Part shown: piece after piece, positions 20,320-28,367 of the stretch
Layout of the letters: each line of letters starts with the position of its first letter
How positions within the stretch are numbered: position 1 is the first letter of the stretch
DNA from: Candidatus Phytoplasma australasiaticum subsp. taiwanense
GTDB lineage: Bacteria; Bacillota_I; Bacilli_A; Acholeplasmatales; Acholeplasmataceae
Assembly (NCBI GenBank): GCA_001307505.2
Contig: CP040925.1
Span: forward strand, 248,001-312,000
Direction: 5' to 3'
DNA: 64,000 nt
Position numbers and translations under genes: made by a program
The notes under the pieces: generated by a model
What the model saw: the letters and a program-made list of their open reading frames with translations, nothing else
Databases searched by the model: none
Told to the model about the DNA's origin: nothing

Positions 20320-20487
20320 ATGAACAATTTAAAAACATTAATAAAAGAAATTATTTTTCTAATTATTTGGGTCGTAATTATTGGTACTCCTACTTATTTT
20401 ATAAAAAAAGATCAGGATAAAGCATTACACCAAAGTTTTAGAGAATTGCATGAAAGTTTTGACCGATTAGAAAAAACATTAGATTAA
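20320..20487 (+). CDS. Small membrane protein, unknown
   Basis: 55 aa, with a strong RBS (AAAGGAG 11 nt upstream) and an ATG at 20320. One transmembrane helix (EIIFLIIWVVIIGTPTYF) and a short charged helical tail (HQSFRELHESFDRLEKTLD). It stands alone between two terminators and a downstream GATCAACT hairpin. No family recognised, but RBS, hydrophobic core and clean stop make a real small gene likely. Confidence 0.6.
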   Translation: MNNLKTLIKEIIFLIIWVVIIGTPTYFIKKDQDKALHQSFRELHESFDRLEKTLD

Positions 20488-20710
20488 GATATAAAATAAT
20501 TTGATAATGTATTTGTTATCATATTCAAAATTTATATAAATTAGATAAAATCTGTGATCTATCAGGGAATAAAATAAATAAAAAAAACAGTCACAAAACA
20601 AAAATAATTTTGATTTGTTTTTGAAAAAACAATAATAAAGCTTTTATTATTATTACTTTTTTACCAAATAAATTAGAAAAGATAAGATTTAGATATATCT
20701 TTATGTCTTT

Positions 20711-20742
20711 TAAAAAAAGATCAACTAAGAAAGTTGATCTTA
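20711..20742 (+). terminator. GATCAACT-type hairpin
   Basis: AAAGATCAACTAAGAAAGTTGATCTT. The same stem sequence is re-used at 43272, 45140, 49411 and 60588. Confidence 0.6.
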
Positions 20743-20874
20743 ATCATTATTAACAGATTATTTAGATTTTAATACTTTTGTAGATGTATTATAATTAAAC
20801 ACTGTGAAAACTATAAGATTTCCATTTTTTGAATCAATAAACCAATATTTAAATAATATAATTGATAGATTACG

Positions 20875-21113
20875 GAGTGTTCAGTTTTAATGATTTGTAA
20901 GCTAGGTTTACGGATTACATTGTTTTGCCTATTAGGTATTTGTGACTTATTCTTAGAATTATTTGGTATAATAATTGCCTTTACTAACTATACTTTATCG
21001 CGACCCGATTTTAAGAACTACTGTAATTTGTTATTGTTTTCTTTAAGAAACCGTTCTTAACTCTTTAGTGTTTATTTGTCATTGATTATTGGTTAGAAAA
21101 CACGATATTTAAA
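20875..21113 (-). mobile_element. Group II intron relic (5' domain I part)
   Basis: On the minus strand the order TTTAAATATCGTGTTTTCTA, AACCAATAATCAATGAC and the Ala/Thr-rich pieces resembling GCGGGTTGCGACGAAAG match the start of domain I in the introns at 3052 and 53759. The 3' half is missing. Its 5' end lies inside the frame of the gene at 21721. Confidence 0.6.
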
Positions 21114-21721
21114 CCTTTTTGACACTTACTTAAATCATATAGTATTTTATAATAAATATTTTTATATTTTTCTAAGTCAATTATTTTTATTTTTGAATTT
21201 TGTATTTGCTCTTTTTTTGCTTGTATTATCTTCTTCATGTCATCATTTTTTTGTTTAAATTCTTGAAGCTGTTGTTCGTCTATCATCAAAGAAGCTTTTT
21301 TAAAAGAATAAATTTTATGTTTCATTAATATTTGTTTTTTTTGATCTAATTCTGTTGTAATCTGATCTATTTTTTTATTAAAAACTTTTTTTAAATTTTT
21401 ATAATGATGCAATTCCTTATTTAAAATTAAATAATCTTTCTGATGTAAATTTAATTTATTATTAATTTTTTTAATTTCATTTTGATATTTTAAATAAATT
21501 TTTTTTATAAAGTTTAATAAATTATGATACTTATTTAAAATTTTTAAATTATCTTCTTTTTTAGATTCAGATTTTGGTTGTTTTTGGAGTGTTTTAAAAA
21601 TATGAGTTAAGTTATTATTTTTGAGATTATTGAATATTAAAAAGTTATTTTTGTTAATAATTAAAATATAAATAAGCAATAAAAATATTATTAATATTTT
21701 TTTATTTATCTTTTTATTCAT
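21086..21721 (-). CDS. Membrane-anchored coiled-coil protein, 3' end replaced by an intron relic
   Basis: Readable for 211 codons. N-terminal transmembrane helix (KKILIIFLLLIYILII) then a long Lys/Asn-rich coiled coil (KKINNKLNLHQKDYLILNKE, KKIIQAKKEQIQNSKIK). It has the ITAARLE-type plan but not the ITAARLE signature. The last ~8 residues before the stop fall in the group II intron relic, so the true C-terminus (perhaps the LYDIT-like end of its relatives) is lost or would need splicing of an intron that now lacks its 3' half. Probably a truncated gene. Confidence 0.55.
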   Translation of the reverse strand: MNKKINKKILIIFLLLIYILIINKNNFLIFNNLKNNNLTHIFKTLQKQPKSESKKEDNLKILNKYHNLLNFIKKIYLKYQNEIKKINNKLNLHQKDYLILNKELHHYKNLKKVFNKKIDQITTELDQKKQILMKHKIYSFKKASLMIDEQQLQEFKQKNDDMKKIIQAKKEQIQNSKIKIIDLEKYKNIYYKILYDLSKCQKGLNIVFSNQ

Positions 21722-22024
21722 TTGTTAGATTATTTAATTTCTAATTAAAATTTATTTCTATTAAAAATTTTAACATAAAAAAATTAAAATAATTTATATT
21801 TAGGTTTTTAAAAAAACCACGTCAAATTTAAAAAAACGTGTAAATTAATTACATATTCATAAATAATTAACTATCAGGTATTATGCCGCAAAAAAATCTT
21901 AGTTATACCTGTGCCCATCACGTTACGCAAAACAATAATAAATCAAAATATGTTAAATTTTATTAATTGATCATGAATGAATATTTATTAAATTCAATTT
22001 AATAACTATTTTTATTTAATATTT

Positions 22025-22106
22025 TCTTGTTAAAGTTATATAATGGTAATATATTCGAAATTTCAGATTTGATAATAGTCTTACTATATTATCAGAAAAG
22101 TTAAGA
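22025..22106 (+). promoter_or_regulatory. Conserved promoter and hairpin leader, copy 3
   Basis: TATAAT at 22039-22044 in TTGTTAAAGTTATATAATGG, then GAAATTTCAGATTTGATAAT, AGTCTTAC and TATTATCAGAAAAG. It precedes a broken ITAARLE gene and is more eroded than copies 1 and 2. Confidence 0.5.
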
Positions 22107-22111
22107 AATTC

Positions 22112-22760
22112 ATGAATAAAAAAGTTTTTTGCCAAAAAATTACTGATATGATTGTTATTTTTTTGTTAGTAATAACAATTATAGTAGTAATGATCATTGT
22201 GATTAATCAAGTTTATAATAAAGCAATAAAATCAAAAAACTTTCTCATTTTATTCAAAACAAAAATTCTTAGCTTTTAAAGTATCCGCAACAGTGCTTCC
22301 AAAAACTTAAAAAATCAAAGATTATAACATAATTATTAAACCTAAAATTACTGCTGCTAGATTAGAACTAATTAAAACTTATCGTTTTACAAAATCTGAG
22401 AACCATCTTTCTTTATTATTATCTGATTTATTAACAAGAGTGCACAAAGACATTCCTAAAATAGAATCAAATCGGCACAATTATTTAGATTTATCTAAAA
22501 AAAACAACTTTATTAATCGATACTAAGATAAATTTAATGAATATCAAATTTTGATTCTATCTCGAATAGATGAATTAAAACAAACAACATTATCGTTATA
22601 ACAACAACGAGAAGCAAAACAACAAAGCATTGATAAATTAAAACGACTTGATATAAAAGATAATAAGGAAAAAAATTCCCAAATTAAAGATAAAGTTAAC
22701 GCAATAATTGACGAAATTGAAAAAATTAAAATTAACTTAAAATTAATTATATTTTTTTAT
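22112..22760 (+). pseudogene. Broken ITAARLE-family gene
   Basis: Starts MNKKVFCQKITDMIVIFLLV (transmembrane segment) and stops early. A later frame has IIIKPKITAARLELIKTYRF and LLSDLLTRVHKDIPKIE, matching the ITAARLE signature and the following block of 18971. Several stops and frameshifts make it a pseudogene. It has the same promoter/leader as its intact relative. Confidence 0.7.
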
Positions 22761-23080
22761 ATAAAGTTAACAAAAATGTTCAAATTTATTAAATTTAATA
22801 TAAATACTATTAATTAAGAGAAAGAATGCGTCTAATATAATATTGTTATTTACAATCTAAATTAATTTTATTATATCCAATTATATAAATTAAAATAAAA
22901 AGACCTTCGAAAAAAGACTTTTTAATTGAATTTATTTTGGAGATTTAATTAAAAAATAAAATGTATACTTATTTTTGATTTAAAAAATAATACAAAAATA
23001 TTTTCATTATAAATTATTTTATTTAATTATTATTAAGTTAAAGTGAAACTAATTTTAAAAGGTTATTTAGATAAATTATT

Positions 23081-23533
23081 TTATTTTTTTAATAATATAA
23101 TTTTTTTTAGTTTATATTCTAATTCTATTTGTTCTAAATTTATTTCATTTATATTTTGTTTAAGAGTATATAATTTGTTTGTTAATAAAGATTTTTGAAA
23201 TCTTAAAAAATTTTGGGAAACGTTAATATTAGATTTATTTTTAATTTTTAAATTAGATAATAATGCTTGTTTTATCATATCTATTTCTTTTGATATTTCA
23301 GTTTTTTTTATTGATAGGTTATCTATTTTTGCTCTTAAAATTTCGATTTTTTTTTCTGAAGCATCGAATAATATTTCCGAAGAATCTGTTTTTTTAACTT
23401 CTGAATAAATTTGACCGGCATAAACTAAATTAGACTTACGATTATTTATCAATATTAAAAGTAAAAAAATTATACACAAACAAATTAAATTAAATATTAT
23501 ATTTATTTTAATTTTTGTTGAATTTAATTTCAT
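23081..23533 (-). CDS. Secreted protein with divergent SVM-like signal (candidate effector)
   Basis: 150 aa. Signal peptide about 1-39 (hydrophobic IIFNLICLCIIFLLLILI, cleavage near LVYAGQ). The mature part is a two-helix Lys/Glu-rich coiled coil (ASEKKIEILRAKIDNLSIKK, LTNKLYTLKQNINEINLEQI). The N-terminus does not carry the classic MFKL..QFKII line, so it is a more distant SVM-like member. It stands alone on the minus strand in AT-rich spacer. Confidence 0.6.
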   Translation of the reverse strand: MKLNSTKIKINIIFNLICLCIIFLLLILINNRKSNLVYAGQIYSEVKKTDSSEILFDASEKKIEILRAKIDNLSIKKTEISKEIDMIKQALLSNLKIKNKSNINVSQNFLRFQKSLLTNKLYTLKQNINEINLEQIELEYKLKKIILLKK

Positions 23534-24345
23534 ATTTTTTGAAAAAACTTTCTAATTGAATATATAAATAATTTATAAATTTTTTTAATTAATAATTTAA
23601 AAATTTTTAATATAATAAAATTTGTTTAGTTTTAAAAAACCAATATTCTATATTTTTTTAAATTTAATCAATATAATAATTTTTTATATTTTAATTTAAT
23701 CCAAATAATAACAACTTTAATAGGTTTATAATAATAAAAACTAAATTAATAACATTGAATTAATAATATGAAATAATATAAAATATTAAATCATAATACA
23801 TCTACATTATATAATTTAAAATTAAAAATAATAAATAAATAATATTACTGTTACATTAATTGTTATAATTTATTTTTTATTTTAAAAATATATCATATTT
23901 ATTAATTATTTTTGTTTTTGTTATAAAGTTAATTTTGTCTTGATTTTTATCAAAAATAAGTGAATATGGTTGATGTGTTTATAAATTAGTTTTATATTAA
24001 ATTGATGAATTGTATTATTTATTTTTATTAATCGATAATAAAAATGTGAAATATATATTTTATTTATTCAATATAAATTAGATAATTTTTACTAAATTTC
24101 GATTAGCAATATCAAAATCCAATATTAATTAAATAATAATTATTTATTTTAATATTTAAATTTAATATAAATTATTAATTTTATTATTATATTAAAGTTA
24201 TATTATATGAAATTATTTAAAATTTAAAATTAATTTTTTAATTTTATAATTAAAATCAAAAATTTTAATTTTGTTCAAAATAATTGTATTTTATTTGATA
24301 AAATTTTATCGGAAATAAATTGTTTTTCAAAAAAAGAGGTTAAAA
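23534..24345. other. AT-rich spacer between divergent secreted-protein genes
   Basis: About 0.8 kb, almost only A and T. No supportable gene or relic. It must hold the two divergent promoters; AAAAAAGAGGTT before 24346 is the RBS of the plus-strand gene. Confidence 0.6.
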
Positions 24346-24672
24346 ATGAATTTTTATGTTAATAAAAACAAATTATTGAATATTTTTTTAATTTTTTGGA
24401 TATTTTTAGTTTGTGCGTTTTACATAAATATTAAAAATAATCAAGTTTTTGCTATAAAAGTGATACATCCAGACAGTATTTTTAAATTAAAAACAATCAG
24501 AAAAATAATTGTTTTAAAGTTAAACGATGAGATTCAAAAGCATGAATCGATAACCCTAAAAAATATAACAAAATCCGAAATAATTGAAAAAAAATCTTTA
24601 TTAAATGCCAAAAAATTAAAAATAAAAAAATATGATTTTTTAAATCATTTAGCATCTATAAAAATAGAATAA
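24346..24672 (+). CDS. Secreted small protein with SVM-like signal
   Basis: 108 aa. Signal peptide 1-38 (LLNIFLIFWIFLVCAFYINI, cleavage near QVFA-IK); the NNQVFAI junction closely follows the SVM pattern NNQVMAM. The mature part is only ~70 aa, very Lys/Ile-rich and probably helical. RBS AAAAAGAGG 8 nt upstream, identical in kind to those before 17289 and 46293. Candidate effector; no homologue recognised. Confidence 0.6.
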   Translation: MNFYVNKNKLLNIFLIFWIFLVCAFYINIKNNQVFAIKVIHPDSIFKLKTIRKIIVLKLNDEIQKHESITLKNITKSEIIEKKSLLNAKKLKIKKYDFLNHLASIKIE

Positions 24673-25067
24673 ATAATATTGTGAATCAAAATTTTTTATA
24701 AAAAAAATTATTTATTTTATAAAATTTAAAAATTTTTTAATATTTTGAATATTCTTTTGTAGTAACAATTATATTTTCGTAATATTTTTTAAATTAAAAA
24801 ATTTTTGATAAATTAAAAAATAAAAGTTATTTTTATTTATCAACAATTTTATTAATTTTAATAAATTTAAAGTTATTAATTAATAACATTTCATTATTGA
24901 TTAATATTTATTGTTGTTTATTTTATATAAATTTTCAAATATATAAAGTCTTTTTGATTATATGGATTATTTTATATTTGAAATTAAAATTTACCAATTA
25001 ACACAAAAAAAATTAATCAAATATGAAAAAATAAGTTTTATATAGTTTAGAAAGATCATTAATATTT
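24673..25067. other. AT-rich spacer
   Basis: No supportable gene. It ends with AGAAAGATCATTAATATTT before the gene at 25068, similar to the AGAAAGAACATTAACTGA before the ITAARLE gene at 50370. Confidence 0.5.
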
Positions 25068-25544
25068 ATGAATAAATTAAAATTTTTCCAAAAAAAACAG
25101 ATTATTATAATTATATTACTATTGTTGATAATGGCAATTATCATTATTTTTTATAAAAAAATGGATAATATTGGTAAGGAAAAAATATTATCTACTTCTG
25201 TAGAGAAAACGTCTAAGCATGATGAAGAGCCAAAAAACAAAAAACTCACACCTCCTATTTTGCTTAATCAAAAACAAAATTTAATTAATGAATTAGAATC
25301 GGAAAAATATGCCGATTTTCAATTTAAAATTACATTATTAAATTCTCAAAAAGAAGAATTACAACAAAAAATAAATAATAAAAAAAACTTAATTAAAGAA
25401 AATAAGTTTATGACAAGAAATAAATTATTTAAACTAAGATGTAAACAGAAAAAATGGGCAGAGCAAATATTCAAAATCGAAACTGAAATTAAAAATTATG
25501 AAGATCAATGTAAAAGATTAATGGAATATTCAGAAAAAAATTAA
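25068..25544 (+). CDS. Membrane-anchored coiled-coil protein, C-terminus frameshifted
   Basis: 158 aa. One transmembrane helix (IIIIILLLLIMAIIIIF), a linker, then a Lys/Glu/Gln coiled coil (SQKEELQQKINNKKNLIKEN, EQIFKIETEIKNYEDQ). After the stop at 25544 the next frame continues KNYQEELKE and ends with IQIVYHLKALYR, resembling the ITAARLE ends NRKYQQVIISDLKCLYDIT. A frameshift has therefore cut off the last ~30 residues. It lies just before the intron relic that hosts the PMU. Confidence 0.6.
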   Translation: MNKLKFFQKKQIIIIILLLLIMAIIIIFYKKMDNIGKEKILSTSVEKTSKHDEEPKNKKLTPPILLNQKQNLINELESEKYADFQFKITLLNSQKEELQQKINNKKNLIKENKFMTRNKLFKLRCKQKKWAEQIFKIETEIKNYEDQCKRLMEYSEKN

Positions 25545-25649
25545 AAATTATCAAGAAGAATTAAAAGAATAAAATAAATATCAAACACAAATATACAAAA
25601 TACAAATAGTTTATCATTTAAAAGCTTTATATAGGATTATCCTTTTTAA

Positions 25650-25775
25650 TAATGTAATTTAACCTTCAACAAGCTACTGTAACCGAGCAGTCCAGAGACT
25701 ATCAATATACTTGATCCGTATTGGATAGTTTATCAATTAAAAACCTGGAATCTCACCATTAGTAAATGGTCACTT
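25650..25775 (+). mobile_element. Group II intron relic, part left of the PMU
   Basis: GAGCAGTCCAGAGACTATCA, then the EBS-type hairpin (TATACTTGATCCGTATTGGATAG) and ACCTGGAATC match domain I of the introns at 13.1 and 53.7 kb. The intron resumes at 42819 after the PMU, in the same order. Confidence 0.8.
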
Positions 25776-25804
25776 TGAGGTGTTCCCAAACTTTAGACAC
25801 TTTT
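25776..25804 (+). repeat. PMU left terminal inverted repeat
   Basis: TGAGGTGTTCCCAAAC then TTTAGACACTTTT. Related ends at 57536 (plus) and 61297 (minus) read TGAGCTGTTCCGAAAA then TTTAGACAC. Confidence 0.8.
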
Positions 25805-25822
25805 TATTTTTTAAAAACTCTT

Positions 25823-25853
25823 GAAGACTAACTCTTAAGTTAGTCTTTTTTTT
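25823..25853 (+). terminator. Hairpin just inside the PMU left end
   Basis: AAGACTAACTCTTAAGTTAGTCTT followed by a T-run. It is conserved inside the two other PMU ends at 57.6 and 61.2 kb. It may shield the element from outside transcription. Confidence 0.7.
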
Positions 25854-25916
25854 ATTTCTAAGACTAAAAAAAATAATTTCCTGTCTTTTCTAAAAATATT
25901 TTTAGAAAGGAATTGC

Positions 25917-26519
25917 ATGTTGAGACAAGAATTATTTAAAGAATTTTTAAAAAATAAAAAGAATTTAGCAATACGAGATCAATTAATTGAACTTCATCTA
26001 CCTTTAGTTAAAAAACTAGTTTATCAATTTAAATATTATCCGCGTTGTTTAACCCGCGCCGATTTAGAACAAGAAGGAATTTTAGGCTTAATGAAAGCCC
26101 TCGATAATTACATAGATTTAGGTTATGATTTTTTAGCTTATGCGAAACCCCATATTCAGAAAGCGATTTCCGAAGCCATTCGAAAAATGACTAAATCGAT
26201 TCCTTTAGTTAGTTGGGTAGATCATTATCATTATCCTTTAACATCGCCCTTATTAACACCGCATCAACACTGGTTAAAACAAGGGCATCATGAACTTTTT
26301 TTAAAAAAAATGAAGACGACATTAAGTACAAAGGAATTTAAAATTATTCATTTAAGTTTTGGGATTCCTTTAGGCAATATCCATGAAAATTACCAAAACT
26401 GTTATACCAACACGGAAATTGCTGAACAACTCAATTTATCTTTAAAACAAGTCGAAAACATGAAAGCGCAAGCGATTCAGAAATTAAAAAAAATATATCG
26501 AAAGAGCAGCGATAAATGA
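25917..26519 (+). CDS. PMU-encoded RNA polymerase sigma-70 family factor
   Basis: 200 aa, compact sigma factor of the FliA/WhiG-like type carried by phytoplasma PMUs. Region 2: HLPLVKKLVYQFKYYPR, DLEQEGILGLMKALDNY and AKPHIQKAISEAIRKMTKSI. A short, divergent linker (SWVDHYHYPLTSPL) replaces a normal region 3. Region 4: KIIHLSFGIPLGN and the helix-turn-helix TNTEIAEQLNLSLKQVENMKAQAI. RBS AGAAAGGA. The TGA stop overlaps the ATG of ssb. It probably directs PMU transcription. Broken copies at 49.5, 57.7 and 61.1 kb mark further PMU remnants. Confidence 0.88.
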   Translation: MLRQELFKEFLKNKKNLAIRDQLIELHLPLVKKLVYQFKYYPRCLTRADLEQEGILGLMKALDNYIDLGYDFLAYAKPHIQKAISEAIRKMTKSIPLVSWVDHYHYPLTSPLLTPHQHWLKQGHHELFLKKMKTTLSTKEFKIIHLSFGIPLGNIHENYQNCYTNTEIAEQLNLSLKQVENMKAQAIQKLKKIYRKSSDK

Positions 26520-26863
26520 TGTTAAACAAAGTTCAATTAATCGGCCGTTTGAGCCATGATTTAGAAAAACAATATATTAATAACCATCACGAACAAATCC
26601 CCAAAATTGATTTTCAATTAGCTGTTAATCACAAAGAACAAGTCCAATTTATCCCTTGTGTCGCTTTTCGAAAACTAGCGGAAAACATGAGTCAATATTT
26701 ACATAAAGGTTCCAAAGTATATATCGAAGGGAGTTTATCGATCCAAAAATATCAAAATCACCAAGGCCAAACAAGAACCACGACCAAAGTGATTCTTCAA
26801 AATGTCATCTTTTTAGATCATAAACCTTTAGACAATAAACCACAAGATAATTTACCTTTTTAA
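26516..26863 (+). CDS. ssb: Single-stranded DNA-binding protein
   Basis: 115 aa OB-fold SSB: NKVQLIGRLSHDLE at the start, FIPCVAFRKLAENMSQYL, KGSKVYIEGSLSIQKYQN and TTTKVILQNVIFLD. It ends with the short acidic tip PQDNLPF, like the C-terminal partner-binding tail of bacterial SSBs. The start overlaps the sigma stop (ATGATG; translational coupling; ATG at 26516 or 26519). It is a PMU replication protein, distinct from the chromosomal copy expected elsewhere. Confidence 0.93.
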   Translation: MMLNKVQLIGRLSHDLEKQYINNHHEQIPKIDFQLAVNHKEQVQFIPCVAFRKLAENMSQYLHKGSKVYIEGSLSIQKYQNHQGQTRTTTKVILQNVIFLDHKPLDNKPQDNLPF

Positions 26864-26913
26864 CCATAACCAATTAATAAGGAACTAAAAAATAACTAAT
26901 CAAGGAGTAAAAA

Positions 26914-27084
26914 GTGAAAATAAGTTATCCGATTTTATTAACCATTTCTTATTTATTTTTCATTATGAGTAATATAATGATTTTATTTTTTAATTTGGAA
27001 TTAGGATTAAAATTTAACGCGACCATTAGCATCTTTGCCGATCTTTTCTTTTTAGGTTATTTATGGTGTCCAGATGAAAATTAA
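26914..27084 (+). CDS. Small membrane protein (PMU)
   Basis: 56 aa from a GTG with RBS AAGGAG. Two hydrophobic helices (ILLTISYLFFIMSNIMILFF and FADLFFLGYLWC) and a short end CPDEN. It overlaps the dam start by 11 nt, so the two are coupled. Function unknown. Confidence 0.55.
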   Translation: MKISYPILLTISYLFFIMSNIMILFFNLELGLKFNATISIFADLFFLGYLWCPDEN

Positions 27085-27904
27085 TTGGATCGGTTGTAAA
27101 CAAAAACTTTTACCTCAAATCATTCCCCATTTACCCAAACAATTTAAAACTTATTATGAACCTTTTTTAGGGAGTGGGGTTCTTTATTTTTATTTAAAAC
27201 CCGCCAAAGCAATTTTAAACGATTACGATCCCGACTTAATCACGCTGTAGCGTCAAAGTTTCCAAAATCCTGATCATTTTGTCTGTAAGGTCCAAAAGAT
27301 AGAAAATTATCTTTACCAACACCATGACCAAACACAACAAAAACAAGCCTTTAAGCATTTATTAAATCAATATAATCAAAATTCCCGAAAAAGCAAAAAA
27401 ATAACTAGGTCAGCTATCTTTTATGTTTTAAATAAATACGCTTTTCAGGGGATTACACGTTATGATCGCCACAATAATTTAAAATCAACTTTTGGTTATA
27501 AACCGAAACAAAAAACGCCCATCATTAATTTAAACCAATTAATCGCCTACCAACATCACTTCCAAAAGAACAAACATGGTTTATATTGTAGGGATTTTCG
27601 AAAAATCATCGCTTCTAGTCAACAAGGCGATTTTCTTTTTTGTGATCTGCCTTATTACTATGAAGGGATGAAAGAAAAAAATTTTTACCAAAAACCATTT
27701 ACTTTTACTGATCACCAACAATTAGCCTTAGAATTGCATCAAGCGACCAAAAGGGGTGTCAAATGGTTATATACCAATTATGCCACACCAGCAATCCTTA
27801 ATTTATTCCCCAACGCGAACCTCATTAAAATCAAAACCACAACCAACCATTATTTCGCTAATAAAAACAGCAAGCAAGAAATCATTATTAAAAATTATAT
27901 ATAA
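27074..27904 (+). pseudogene. dam: DNA adenine methyltransferase (D12 class), broken
   Basis: N6-adenine methylase of the D12/Dam type. AdoMet-binding motif I at YYEPFLGSGVLYFYLKP, then ILNDYDPDLI; a helical recognition part; then the catalytic block. Two defects: an in-frame TAG at 27248-27250 (codon 59), and the catalytic motif reads DLPYYYEG instead of DPPYxxx. A restart would lack motif I. Upstream overlap with the small membrane gene. Confidence 0.85.
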
Positions 27905-28034
27905 GTTTAAAAACATAAAAAAATAAAAGGAGATTTTCAAAATGAGTGATGCGTTAACGGAAATTTATCGCGGGACTTATTTTTTACCAAACAAGACTGT
28001 TCCCAACAAGAAAAATAACCAAGGAGAACTAATA

Positions 28035-28325
28035 ATGACTAAAAAAGAATTAATTAAAAAAATCGCGGAGGCTCAACAAACCTCCATCACCAAAACGACA
28101 GAATTTTACCACACTTTTGAAAAGACTTTAAGCGAAGCCATTACATCTCATGCCGAAGTCATTTTATCACCCCAAATTGGGAAATTTGTTTTAAAAGCGA
28201 AAAAAGCCTATTTCGGTAGAAATCCCCAAACAGGCCAAAAAATTAAAATTCCTGCTAAAACGGTAGTTACTTTTAAATTATCTAAAACTATTAAAGACCA
28301 AGTGAAAGCGTTAATTTTAAAATAA
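28035..28325 (+). CDS. HU/IHF-type DNA-binding protein
   Basis: 97 aa from MTKKELIKKIAEAQ, preceded by AAGGAG; this is the usual HU start. Helical body, then the arm region GRNPQTGQKIKIPAKTVVTFKLSK (GRNP.TG..I.IPA signature). It bends and compacts DNA and is part of known PMUs. The frame is also open from 27942 (ATG with its own RBS AAAGGAG), giving a 31-residue extension MSDALTEIYRGTYF.... This peptide start is conserved at 58125 and, inverted, at 60.7 kb, so it may be a leader peptide or a longer HU form. Confidence 0.88.
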   Translation: MTKKELIKKIAEAQQTSITKTTEFYHTFEKTLSEAITSHAEVILSPQIGKFVLKAKKAYFGRNPQTGQKIKIPAKTVVTFKLSKTIKDQVKALILK

Positions 28326-28367
28326 CCCCCTTGTTTTCTTGCGAAAACCTAAGAAAGGCGGCAATCT

